Part shown: positions 46,466 through 57,235 of the stretch, piece by piece | Layout of the letters: each line of letters starts with the position of its first letter | Position numbering within the stretch: the stretch's first letter is position 1 | Position numbers and translations under genes: made by a program | NCBI RefSeq assembly: GCF_017991995.1 | Contig: NZ_JAGOPN010000018.1 | Location: forward strand, 1-64,000 | Source of the DNA: Pseudacidovorax sp. | GTDB taxonomy: Bacteria; Pseudomonadota; Gammaproteobacteria; Burkholderiales; Burkholderiaceae_C | DNA: 64,000 nt | Direction: 5' to 3' | The notes under the pieces: generated by a model | The model's database searches: none | Seen by the model: only the letters and a program-made list of their open reading frames with translations | What the model was told of the DNA's origin: nothing

Positions 46466-48433
46466 ATGAAAACCAGAACCCCAACCATGTCCCTCCAGAA
46501 ACTTTCCACCCGCCTCGGCGCGGTCGCGCTGGCTGGTGTGACCATCCAACTCGCCGCCTGCGGCGGCGGCTCGTCGTCCGTCTTCACGCCCGTCGCCACT
46601 CCAACGCAGAGCGGCAGCACCAGCAGTACGACCACCTCGTCTTCGAGCAGCAACACTGGCGGGTCGGTGCTCACCGCCATCGCCCAGGCCTTCGACGCCG
46701 CCTTCGGCAGCATCACGGCCGCCTTCACCGACAGCGAGAAGCGCCAGGTGCGCGCCACCAGCTCGGCCACCATCAACGGGCAGACCGTGCCCACCGGCTT
46801 CAACACCATCCTGCGCTCGGGCGACCGCCGCGGCAGCGACGCCAGCCTCAACACCTACGGCCTCATCCTGGACAACCAGATGAAGCCCATCCTGGCCTCG
46901 GACGGCTCGACCACCATCTCCGACGCCAACGACTTCACCTCGATCCTCAAGGTCGGCAGCAAGCTGTTCTCCGTCGCGCACATGGAAGACATTCCCGGCG
47001 CGCTGTACCTGACCGAGCTGTCGCAGGACAAGCAAAGCGGCGCCCTCACCGCCGTGAGCACCCGCGCGCTGGACCTGTCGGGCATCAACGGCATCGTCAG
47101 CCCCTGTGCCGGCAGCGTCACGCCCTGGCAGACCCACCTGGGCAGCGAAGAGGACGCGCCCGACGCCCGCACCGGCCGCGCCGGATACATGGCGACCTAC
47201 TTCGGCGGCGGCACCACCATCGGCGGCGATGCCTCCAAGAGCAACCTGTACTTCTGGGGCTACCCGGTCGAAGTGGCGGTGGACGAATCGGCCAACGCCA
47301 CGGTGACCAAGCACTACAGCATGGGCCGCATGTCGCACGAGCTGTCGTACGTGATGCCCGACAACCGCACCGTCTACCAGTCGGACGACGAGACCAACAC
47401 CAGCTACTACATGTACACCGCCGACAAGGCGGGCGATCTGACGGCCGGCACGCTCTACGCCATCAAGGTCAACCAGACCACCCCGGCCGGCACCACCGAC
47501 CTGGTGGACGCCAACGTGTCGTGGATCAAGCTGGGCCACGCCAGCGACAGCGAGATCAAGACGCTGATCGACGCCGGCACCAAGTTCTCGGACATCTTCG
47601 ACACGGCCACGCCGGATTCGAATGCGCAATGCGCCACCGGCTTCAAGTCCGTGAACACGACCTACGGCCTGGAGTGCCTGGCGCTCAAGTCGGGCAAGGA
47701 GAAGGCCGCCGCCTTCCTGGAGACGCGCCGCTACGCCGCCTACCTGGGCGCCACCATGGAGTTCCGCAAGGAAGAAGGCATGACCTTCGACCCGGACGGC
47801 AAGCGCATGTACGTGTCGTACAGCTTCCTGGAGCGCGGCATGGAAGACAACCGCAAGCTGGGCGTGGCCAACACCCAGTACGACCGCGGCGGCAACAACG
47901 ACATCAAGGCCATCTTCAACCACTGCGGCGCCGTCTACGCCTACGACATGGGCAGCGATACCACCATCGGCAGCGACTACGTGGCCAAGTCCATGCACGG
48001 CGTGCTGGCCGGCATCATGACCACCAAGGCCGACCCCAACCGACTCAACCCGCGCACCGTCGACGCCTACCCGAGCGGCCCGAGCGCCGGCAACGTCTGC
48101 TCGCTCGACGGCATCGCCAACCCGGACAACATCACCTTCATGCCGGGCCAGAAGACCCTGCTGATCGGCGAGGACTCCGACGACGGCCACCAGAACGACA
48201 TGACCTGGGCCTACAACATCGAGACGAAGAAGCTCACCCGCATCATGACCACGCCCTACGGCTCGGAAGTGACCAGCCTCTACTACCACCCCAACATCAA
48301 CAACTTCAGCTACATCCTGAACGTGGTGCAGCACCCGTATGGCGAGAGCGACCAGAGCATGGTCAGCCCCACCAGCGCGGAGCGCCGCTCGTACCTCGGC
48401 TACATCGGCCCGCTGCCGGTGCTGAAGAAGTGA
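46466..48433 (+). CDS. PhoX-like (DUF839) lipoprotein phosphatase
   Basis: 655 residues. A signal peptide ends in IQLAAC (Cys32), followed by Gly/Ser/Thr linker sequence. The large beta-propeller-like part has PhoX/DUF839 features: SPCAGSVTPWQTHLGSEEDA, MGRMSHELSYVMPDNRTVYQ, EFRKEEGMTFDPDGKRMYVS and GIANPDNITFMPGQKTLLIG. PhoX enzymes are Ca/Fe alkaline phosphatases, usually Tat-exported; here the signal looks lipoprotein/Sec-like. Its stop overlaps the following cytochrome start, so the two are coupled. Phosphatase activity is inferred. Confidence 0.82.
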   Translation: MKTRTPTMSLQKLSTRLGAVALAGVTIQLAACGGGSSSVFTPVATPTQSGSTSSTTTSSSSSNTGGSVLTAIAQAFDAAFGSITAAFTDSEKRQVRATSSATINGQTVPTGFNTILRSGDRRGSDASLNTYGLILDNQMKPILASDGSTTISDANDFTSILKVGSKLFSVAHMEDIPGALYLTELSQDKQSGALTAVSTRALDLSGINGIVSPCAGSVTPWQTHLGSEEDAPDARTGRAGYMATYFGGGTTIGGDASKSNLYFWGYPVEVAVDESANATVTKHYSMGRMSHELSYVMPDNRTVYQSDDETNTSYYMYTADKAGDLTAGTLYAIKVNQTTPAGTTDLVDANVSWIKLGHASDSEIKTLIDAGTKFSDIFDTATPDSNAQCATGFKSVNTTYGLECLALKSGKEKAAAFLETRRYAAYLGATMEFRKEEGMTFDPDGKRMYVSYSFLERGMEDNRKLGVANTQYDRGGNNDIKAIFNHCGAVYAYDMGSDTTIGSDYVAKSMHGVLAGIMTTKADPNRLNPRTVDAYPSGPSAGNVCSLDGIANPDNITFMPGQKTLLIGEDSDDGHQNDMTWAYNIETKKLTRIMTTPYGSEVTSLYYHPNINNFSYILNVVQHPYGESDQSMVSPTSAERRSYLGYIGPLPVLKK

Positions 48434-50160
48434 TGGGCCGCCAGGGGCGGGCAAGCGCGGCGCTGACGCCCCTGCTGGTCGGCGCGGCATTGCTGCTCGC
48501 GGGCTGCGCCGACCCGGACGATGGCGGCGTGAGCCTGGAGGGCCGCACGCTGGAGAACCGGCTCGCCTACATCCCGCCGCAGTGCTACACGATCGCCAAG
48601 GTGGCGGCGTTGCGCCACAACCCCTGCTACGTCTGCCATGCGGAGGCGCCCGAGCCCAATCCCAACGGGCAGCCCGAGCTGCAGCAGGAATACGCCTTCC
48701 CGCAATTGCAGGCGGGCCGGGTGCCGCGCAACCCCTGGACCAACCTGTTCAAGGACCGGCGGTCCGAGGTCGCGGCCATCGCGGACGCCGACATGGCCCG
48801 CTATGTCGCCGAGGACAACTACCACGGCGCCAACGGCACGCTGCGGCTGACCGAGCGCCTGGCGCAGCTGCCCGCCCGCTGGGATGCCGACGGCAACGGC
48901 CGCTGGGACGGCTACCGCCCCGATGCCTGGCTGAACTTCGACGCCCAGGGCTGGGACCATGCGCCCGACGGCACGCCCACCGGCTGGCGCAGCTTCGTCT
49001 ACCACCCCTTCCCCGGCGCCTTCATGCCCACCAACGGCTCCTTCGACGACGTGGCGATCCGCCTGCCTGCGGCCTTCCGCCGCGACGCGCAGGGCCGCGA
49101 AAGCCTGGCGGTCTACACCGTCAACCTGGCCATCGTCGAGTCGCTCATCACACGGCAGGACGTGCCCATCGACCCGGTGGACGAGCGCGCCCTGGGCACG
49201 GACCTGGACGGCGACGGCCACCTGGGCATGGCCGACCACATCGCCTACATCTGGCCCGCCGAGCCGCAGCGGCGCATGCGCTATGCCGGCCAGGCCGGCG
49301 CGCAGCAGGCGGCCGGACAGGTGCACCTGGCGGCGGGGCTGTACCCCGAAGGCACGGAGTTCCTGCACAGCGTGCGCTACCTGGCGGTGGGCAACGACGG
49401 CACCGTGTCCGCATCGCCGCGCATGAAGGAGCTGCGCTACGCCCGCAAGGACGGCTGGCGCACCTATTCGCAGCTGCGCCACACCGCCTCCATCGAAGGC
49501 AAGGAGCAGGCGCTCAAGCCCGAGAACCCGGAGGTCTTCCCGGGCAATGCGGAGCGGGGGCTGTCCAACCGGCAGGGCTGGGTCTACCAGGGCTTCATCG
49601 AGGACCGCCGAGGCCAGCTACGGCCGCAGAGCTTCGAGGAAACCGTCTACTGCATGGGCTGCCACAGCGGCATCTCGGCCACCGAGGACGGCAGCTTCGC
49701 CTTCGCGCGCAAGCTGCGCACCGGCGCGGCGCATGGCTGGCTGGCCTGGAGCGACATGGTGCACCAGCCGCCCGTGCCCGACCCGCTACGCACCGATGGA
49801 CAGCCCGAGTACGCGAGCTACCTGCGCGCCAACCATGCGGGCGACGAGTTCCGGGAGAACCTGGAGCTGCTGACCAAATACTTCGGCCCCGACGGCCGCG
49901 AGAAGCCCGAGGCCTTCGCGCGGCTCGCCACCGACGTCTCGTCGATGACGCTGCCCAGCCCGCAGCGCGCCATGGCGCTGAACAAGGCCTACTGGCTGCT
50001 GGTGCGCGAGCAGTCCTTCAAGGCCGGCCGCAGCCCGGTGGTGGCCCCGGCGACGAATGTCTACCAGGAGGTGCCGCAGGATGCGACCACCGGCGTGGAA
50101 GAGCCGCTGCCCGCGCCACGGCTGGCGGCCGCGCGCGACGTGGCGTACCCGGCGCACTGA
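48433..50160 (+). CDS. Di-haem c-type cytochrome lipoprotein with EF-hand-like loops
   Basis: 575 residues. The lipobox is LLLAGC (Cys25). Two haem c motifs are CYVCH (65-69) and CMGCH (407-411). Two calcium-loop-like stretches, DADGNGRWDG (151-160) and DLDGDGHLGM (257-266), lie between. I do not know a named family for this arrangement. It is translationally coupled to the PhoX-like lipoprotein by a 4-nt overlap, suggesting they act together on the outer face of a membrane, perhaps with the cytochrome taking electrons from a DUF839 oxidase-like partner. Convergent with thiC. Confidence 0.8.
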   Translation: MGRQGRASAALTPLLVGAALLLAGCADPDDGGVSLEGRTLENRLAYIPPQCYTIAKVAALRHNPCYVCHAEAPEPNPNGQPELQQEYAFPQLQAGRVPRNPWTNLFKDRRSEVAAIADADMARYVAEDNYHGANGTLRLTERLAQLPARWDADGNGRWDGYRPDAWLNFDAQGWDHAPDGTPTGWRSFVYHPFPGAFMPTNGSFDDVAIRLPAAFRRDAQGRESLAVYTVNLAIVESLITRQDVPIDPVDERALGTDLDGDGHLGMADHIAYIWPAEPQRRMRYAGQAGAQQAAGQVHLAAGLYPEGTEFLHSVRYLAVGNDGTVSASPRMKELRYARKDGWRTYSQLRHTASIEGKEQALKPENPEVFPGNAERGLSNRQGWVYQGFIEDRRGQLRPQSFEETVYCMGCHSGISATEDGSFAFARKLRTGAAHGWLAWSDMVHQPPVPDPLRTDGQPEYASYLRANHAGDEFRENLELLTKYFGPDGREKPEAFARLATDVSSMTLPSPQRAMALNKAYWLLVREQSFKAGRSPVVAPATNVYQEVPQDATTGVEEPLPAPRLAAARDVAYPAH

Positions 50161-50190
50161 ACGGGCCGCCCGCAGGCCAGGTGCGCCTTC

Positions 50191-52280
<2,090 letters not shown>

Positions 52281-52502
52281 CGATTCTAGGCAGGCCTGGC
52301 GGCAAAGCCAACCCAGACACCAGAGCCCGATGCGCACCGCGCCCTGCCGAAGCGGCTGCCGGTGAGAACTAGTTAACCAAAGCTCCGCCGCAATGCCGCA
52401 AGCCGGAGGTTGGGCCCAGGAGATGCACCTAAGCTCTTTGCGCCTGGTTGCAGCGCCCCCAGCGCGCCGCCATTGCTCAAGCAGATTCAGGGAGAACGAT
52501 CC

Positions 52503-55055
52503 ATGCCACACACCACCCTCGCGGTGCAAGGGCCCGCCATGCCCATGCACAACGGCGAGCCTGCCCTTCATCCCGTGCGGCTTTCCGGCCACGAAGGCGT
52601 CAACACACTGTTCGAATACGAACTCCTTCTCAAGACACCCGACGCCCTCAACTTCAGCCCCAGCCTCGGGGCCGATTTCGACCTGGACGCGTTCATCGGC
52701 CGGGAGATCACATGCTTCATCGACCTGGACGGCGCCGGCGAATTCATTCCCGGTTCGGTCGGTGCGCCGAGCCACGCCATCGGTGCGGGTCACCGGGAGA
52801 TCAGCGCGCTGGTCACCGGCGCGGACTTCTGGGGCGAGGAAGGACGCCACCTTCAGTACCGGCTCACGCTGCGCCCCTGGCTTCATCTGGCCACGTTGAC
52901 CACCGACTGCAAGGTATTCCAGAACAAGACCGTGGTCGACATCCTGGATGAGCTGCTGGCGGACTACCCGTATTCCGTGCACAAGCGGCTCTGCGAGCGC
53001 TATCCGCTGCGCGACTTCCAGGTCCAGTACAACGAGACCGACTTCGCCTTCTTCGATCGGCTGTGCCAGGAATGGGGCATCAACTTCCACTTCGAGCACA
53101 TCGAAGGCAAGCACCGCCTGGTGCTCAGCGACGGCAATGCCGCATTCAGCCGCAACGACAGCGAGGCGTACCACACCGTCGAGTACCACGCACCGGGCTG
53201 GAAGGTCGACGCCGAATACATCCACAGCTTCGTCCCCTCGCACCAGCTCACCAGTGGCCGCTACGTCACCAGCGACTACGACTACACGCGCCCCAAGGCC
53301 GATCTCACCGCATCTCGCCGCGAACCACGGCCCACCGGGCACGCCGACAGTGAGATCTACCAGTGGCATGAGGGCACGGCGGGTACACATTTCGCCCAGC
53401 CCCGCGCAGGCACCGCCCCAGACGCCGACCCATTCGAGGAAGGGCGACTGCTGTCGCTGCTGAGGATGCAGGCTCTGCGCACACACGGTGCACGTGCGCG
53501 CGCCAGTGGCAATCTGCGGGGAATGCAGCCGGGACACACCTTCATCCTCGCCAAACATCCCCGGCCTGCCGCAAACGCGGAGTACCTCATCCTGCATACC
53601 GATCTGTGCATCGAAGAGATCGCACAGGACAGCCAGCCCCACCCAGCGGCAGCACATCGCCGCCAGCAGTGGGCCGTGCGAGTGGACCTGACGGTCCATC
53701 CCATCCAGGAGCCGCTGCGCCCCACCCTGACCCGATCAAAGCCTTATACGCGTGGCCCGGCGACGGCCCTGGTGGTGGGGCCCGCCAACGAAAACATCTG
53801 GACCGACGAGCTCGGACGCATCAAGGTCCAGTTCCCATGGGACCGCATCGGCCGCAGGAATCAGCACAGCAGTTGCTGGCTGCGAGTGAGCTCGCCCTGG
53901 GCGGGCAATCAGCTCGGCGCCATCCACATTCCGCGCGTGGGCCAGGAAGTGATCGTGGACTTCCTGGGCGGCGATCCGGACCTGCCCATCTGTACCGGGC
54001 GGGTGCATAACCAGCTGAACCTGCCACCCTGGCATCTGCCGAATCAGGCAGCGCTTTCCGGCGTGCGCTCGCGCGAACTGGCACCGGAAGGCGGCAACAG
54101 CGCCAGCGGCCGCTCCAATCATCTGGTGCTCGATGACACCCACGGTGCCATCCAGGCCCAGCTCAAGAGCGACCACCAGCACAGCCAGCTGAGCCTGGGC
54201 AAGATCACCCGCATCGAAGACAACGCAGGGCGCAAGGATCCTCGCGGCGAAGGCTTCGAACTGCGCACCGATGGCCCGGGCGCCATCCGTGCCCAGCAAG
54301 GCCTGCTCATCAGCACCGAAGGACGGGAGCGGGCAGAGGGCCACATCAAGGACATGGCGGAGGCGCTGTCCCGGCTCGCCACGGCGCAGCGACGGCACGA
54401 GGCCTTGGCGGGCGTTGCCACCCATCATCGGGTGCAGGCCAATGGCGAAGACCAGCACACCGTGTCACAGGTCCTGGGCCAGCAGCATCAGGCACTGGCG
54501 GGTGCAGGCTCCGCCACGCAGTTTCCCGAGCTGAGCAGTCCCCATCTGGTGCTCTCCAGCCCTGCGGGCATCGAAGCGACCACGCACGGCGCGCTGCACC
54601 TGGCCGCCGAAGGCCATACGGCCATCACGGCAGGCGGCCATGCCAGCGTGGCGGCCAGCGGCAGCCTGCTGGCGAGCGCACAGCAGGCGGTGCGCCTGTT
54701 CGCCAAGGAGCAGGGCGTGCGCGTCATCGCCGGCGAGGGTGCTGTCGAGCTTCAGGCGCAGGATGACCGCATCGAAATCATCGCCAAGCGCGTCCTGGAA
54801 CTGATCAGCGAAAGCGACTGGGTGCGCATCAAGGCCGCCAAGGGCATCTCCCTGGACGTAGGCGGCACGCGCCTGGACGTCACGGCCGGCGGCTTCTTCT
54901 TCAACACCCCCGGTGCCCACCATGTGTGGGCAGCGGACGTGCAGAACTTCGGCCCCAAGACGGCCAAGACCCTCCTGCCGCAGCTTCCAGAGCGGGTATG
55001 CATCCCTTGCCTCATGGCCGCGGCGCGCGCCGGCAGCGCCATCTCCACGCTATGA
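52503..55055 (+). CDS. vgrG: Type VI secretion tip protein VgrG
   Basis: 850 residues. The N-terminal gp27-like part includes HPVRLSGHEGVNTLFEYELL, FAFFDRLCQEWGINFHFEH and YDYTRP. The gp5 OB-fold is VVGPANENIWTDELGRIKVQ and SSCWLRVSSPWAGNQLGAIH. A DUF2345 region (NHLVLDDTHGAIQAQLKSDH) and a beta-helical extension follow, ending IPCLMAAARAGSAI, probably the adaptor-binding tail. It forms the spike that carries the effector encoded downstream. ATG 52503 follows AGGGAGAACG. No T6SS core genes are in the window. Confidence 0.95.
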   Translation: MPHTTLAVQGPAMPMHNGEPALHPVRLSGHEGVNTLFEYELLLKTPDALNFSPSLGADFDLDAFIGREITCFIDLDGAGEFIPGSVGAPSHAIGAGHREISALVTGADFWGEEGRHLQYRLTLRPWLHLATLTTDCKVFQNKTVVDILDELLADYPYSVHKRLCERYPLRDFQVQYNETDFAFFDRLCQEWGINFHFEHIEGKHRLVLSDGNAAFSRNDSEAYHTVEYHAPGWKVDAEYIHSFVPSHQLTSGRYVTSDYDYTRPKADLTASRREPRPTGHADSEIYQWHEGTAGTHFAQPRAGTAPDADPFEEGRLLSLLRMQALRTHGARARASGNLRGMQPGHTFILAKHPRPAANAEYLILHTDLCIEEIAQDSQPHPAAAHRRQQWAVRVDLTVHPIQEPLRPTLTRSKPYTRGPATALVVGPANENIWTDELGRIKVQFPWDRIGRRNQHSSCWLRVSSPWAGNQLGAIHIPRVGQEVIVDFLGGDPDLPICTGRVHNQLNLPPWHLPNQAALSGVRSRELAPEGGNSASGRSNHLVLDDTHGAIQAQLKSDHQHSQLSLGKITRIEDNAGRKDPRGEGFELRTDGPGAIRAQQGLLISTEGRERAEGHIKDMAEALSRLATAQRRHEALAGVATHHRVQANGEDQHTVSQVLGQQHQALAGAGSATQFPELSSPHLVLSSPAGIEATTHGALHLAAEGHTAITAGGHASVAASGSLLASAQQAVRLFAKEQGVRVIAGEGAVELQAQDDRIEIIAKRVLELISESDWVRIKAAKGISLDVGGTRLDVTAGGFFFNTPGAHHVWAADVQNFGPKTAKTLLPQLPERVCIPCLMAAARAGSAISTL

Positions 55056-55837
55056 ACGCGACGACGACCTCCATGTACAGATACGTCCTGCTGGACGGTG
55101 CACTCGTGCACGAGCAGCTCAAGGCATTGGCCGCGTTCGCCAAGCCAGGCGCGCTGTTCGAGCCGCTGATGCCTCATCCGGAACAACACCTGGCCGGCCC
55201 TTTGCTCATCTCGCTGGACCAAGCCCGCGCCGACGAGGGCGTCGGCAAGCAGGTGCGTGCCGTGTTCGGCGGATTCGGGCATGGCCTTCACGTTGCGGTG
55301 CTCACGTCCCACTTGGCACTGCCCGAGCTGGCCAGCCACCTGCGCCGCGCCGTCTGGTTCACCGACGACAGCGGCGAAAGCTACGGCCTGCGCATTGCGG
55401 ACTGCCGGGTGATGGCCTACCTGCCCGGCATCCTGACCCCCGAACAGTGGCGTGCCGTGACAGCGCCAATAGCCAGTTGGTCCATTGGGGACCGGCAGGG
55501 CAAGCGCCGCCCGCTGGCTCTGGACGCTGAGCACACGGACGCCTTCGAGGGCCTTCGACTGACAGCCACGCAGATCGACCAGTTGATCGACGCAGGAGAG
55601 CCGGACGCGCTGCTGCTGCGCATGGGCCGCGCGGCCGGCCAAGTCGCCGACCCGCGGCACCACGAGGATTTCGCCATCGCCGAGGCCTGTGTGCGCCATT
55701 GGCGCGAATCCGGCAGCACCGACCGCGCGCTGCTCCTGGAACTGGCGCGTCTGGCATTCGCGGCCGGCGCGGGGAGCATCAGGAACGCGGCGTGGATGAA
55801 ACAGGCATGGCAGAACGTCGTGGCGCGCAGGCGATGA
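55052..55837 (+). CDS. DUF4123 T6SS effector adaptor
   Basis: 261 residues. It begins with RYVLLDGALVHEQLKALAAF and contains LAGPLLISLDQA, HVAVLTSHLALPELASHLRR and RIADCRVMAYLPGILTPEQW, typical DUF4123 features. Such chaperones load an effector onto its VgrG. The ATG overlaps the vgrG stop by 4 nt, and the effector gene lies downstream. The DUF2235 effector (57236) is the expected cargo. Confidence 0.9.
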   Translation: MNATTTSMYRYVLLDGALVHEQLKALAAFAKPGALFEPLMPHPEQHLAGPLLISLDQARADEGVGKQVRAVFGGFGHGLHVAVLTSHLALPELASHLRRAVWFTDDSGESYGLRIADCRVMAYLPGILTPEQWRAVTAPIASWSIGDRQGKRRPLALDAEHTDAFEGLRLTATQIDQLIDAGEPDALLLRMGRAAGQVADPRHHEDFAIAEACVRHWRESGSTDRALLLELARLAFAAGAGSIRNAAWMKQAWQNVVARRR

Positions 55838-55886
55838 GCGCCTGTGTCGCGTCTTCGCCGCGCTCGACGCCCAGCCAGGAGACCGC

Positions 55887-56432
55887 ATGAAGCTCGCACG
55901 ACGTCTTGCGCACGTACTGGCCGCCCTTGCCCTGGCCCTGCTCGCCGCCGGCTGTGCAGGCTCCTCCGAAGACCTCTTTCCCGACAAGCGGACCATCGGC
56001 GTGCCCGTGGGCGCCGTGGGGCACTACGGCAAGGGCATCGGCGTCCCTCTCTACACCATCAACGACAGGTTCAAGGATGGCGGCGTCTCGACCTGGGGCG
56101 GCGGCGGCGCGGGCAATTGCTGCGTGCTTCTCCCACGCAAGATCACCGGACCTGTGATGGTCACCATCCGCTGGCAGACCTACCGCAGCAGCGTCGACGA
56201 ACTCCTCGAACACGAAGCCACCGTCCCCATCCACTTCGCCGTTGACCCAGGCGAAGGCGGCTCCGGACTCTATGTCCACTTTCTGCCGGGGCACACGGTG
56301 GCGGTCTGGTATGCCGAGCCAACCCCACTCAGCTCTGAGTACCCCGGCCCAGCGTTCCCTCGCGGCCCCGCCCCGCCCTACCGCCCACTACCCGGAGAAA
56401 AGCCCTCACCCCAGCCCACCAAAGCCAACTGA
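55887..56432 (+). CDS. DUF3304-type lipoprotein, putative T6SS immunity protein (copy 1)
   Basis: 181 residues with a lipoprotein signal peptide (LALALLAAGC, Cys23). The mature part has VPVGAVGHYGKGIGVPLYTI, GGGGAGNCCVLLP and LPGHTVAVWYAEP. It shares its signal peptide and the next 25 residues exactly with the second copy at 56671 but differs in the middle. Periplasmic lipoproteins next to Tle1-type phospholipases normally act as immunity proteins; this assignment is by context. It sits directly before a truncated effector gene, so it may protect against a former effector variant. Confidence 0.8.
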   Translation: MKLARRLAHVLAALALALLAAGCAGSSEDLFPDKRTIGVPVGAVGHYGKGIGVPLYTINDRFKDGGVSTWGGGGAGNCCVLLPRKITGPVMVTIRWQTYRSSVDELLEHEATVPIHFAVDPGEGGSGLYVHFLPGHTVAVWYAEPTPLSSEYPGPAFPRGPAPPYRPLPGEKPSPQPTKAN

Positions 56433-56583
56433 TCAGCATCCACAGGGAGAACAACATGAGCACCTACAAGACCATCCTCGAACCCGCCACGATGCAGTAC
56501 GCCAAGCCATTGGCGTTCCCACAGGCCGCCTTCTGCGAGCAGATCATCAACATCGGCCTGTTCTTCGACGGCACCGACAACAA
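55924..56583 (+). repeat. Tandem duplication unit 1 (immunity gene plus effector 5' end)
   Basis: Two blocks here recur about 780 bp downstream (56708-57363). A roughly 105-bp block covering the lipoprotein signal peptide and following codons, and a roughly 114-bp block covering effector codons 5-42, are identical or nearly so. The part between is diverged. This is a direct repeat of one immunity-effector junction. Confidence 0.85.
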
Positions 56584-56674
56584 GCTCCGCCTGCGCGCCG
56601 CCCGGCATCACAGCGTGCCTGCGCAACCCGCCTCAGGTCAGCCGCACTCGACACCCTGCCAGGAGGCCGCATGA
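56456..56674 (+). pseudogene. Truncated 5' end of the DUF2235 effector gene
   Basis: The first 42 codons (MSTYKTILEPATMQYAKPLA, on to FFDGTDN) match the start of the effector at 57236 almost exactly, then the frame continues into unrelated sequence (KLRLRAARHH) and stops after 72 codons. The catalytic part is absent. The gene keeps a good AGGGAGAACAAC site. It is the scar of a tandem duplication or of an effector replacement, and cannot be a phospholipase. Confidence 0.85.
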
Positions 56675-57213
56675 ACCTCGCACGCTGCCTGACCCGCGCA
56701 CTGGCAGCCCTTGCCCTGGCCCTGCTCGCCGCCGGCTGTGCAGGCTCCTCCGAAGACCTCTTTCCCGACAAGCGGACCATCGGCGTGCCCGTGGGCGCCG
56801 TGGGGCACTACGGGGACGGCATCGGCATACCACGGTTCTCCATCAACAACCAATTTCGCGGCCCCGGCATCTTGGGCTGGGGCGGCGGCGGCGCAGGCGA
56901 TTGCTGCGTCCTGCTTCCTCTCCATATCACCAAGCCCATCCTCGCCACCGTCCGCTGGCAGACCTACCGGGACGACGTCGACGAACTCCTCGAACACGAA
57001 GCCACCGTCCCCATCCACTTCGCCGTTGAGCCTGGCGATAGCTCCGGCATGTACGTGCACTTCCTGCCAGGGCATCAAGTCCAGGTGTGGGTTAGCCGCC
57101 CATATCCCAACAGCTCGATCTATCCGGGACCTGCCTTTCCAAGAGGGCCTGCCCCTTCTTACAGCCCACTACCTGGAGAAAAGCCCTCACCCCAGCCCAT
57201 CAAAGCTAACTGA
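56671..57213 (+). CDS. DUF3304-type lipoprotein, putative immunity protein of the intact effector (copy 2)
   Basis: 180 residues. MNLARCLTRALAALALALLA, lipobox LAAGC, then the same AGSSEDLFPDKRT start as copy 1. The middle differs (RFSINNQFRGPGILGWGGGG, LLPLHITKPILATVRWQTYR), while the Pro-rich end (FPRGPAP, LPGEKPSPQP) is shared. It lies 22 bp before the intact effector gene and is its most likely immunity protein. Divergence concentrated in the middle suggests that region sets effector specificity. Confidence 0.82.
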   Translation: MNLARCLTRALAALALALLAAGCAGSSEDLFPDKRTIGVPVGAVGHYGDGIGIPRFSINNQFRGPGILGWGGGGAGDCCVLLPLHITKPILATVRWQTYRDDVDELLEHEATVPIHFAVEPGDSSGMYVHFLPGHQVQVWVSRPYPNSSIYPGPAFPRGPAPSYSPLPGEKPSPQPIKAN

Positions 57214-57235
57214 CAGCACCCACAGGGAGAACAAC

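Noticed and set aside
46414-48433. Long open frames overlapping the PhoX-like and cytochrome genes
   Set aside because: High-GC sequence leaves long stop-free shadow frames. Arg/Pro/His-rich translations and better family matches in the chosen frames show that they are not coding.
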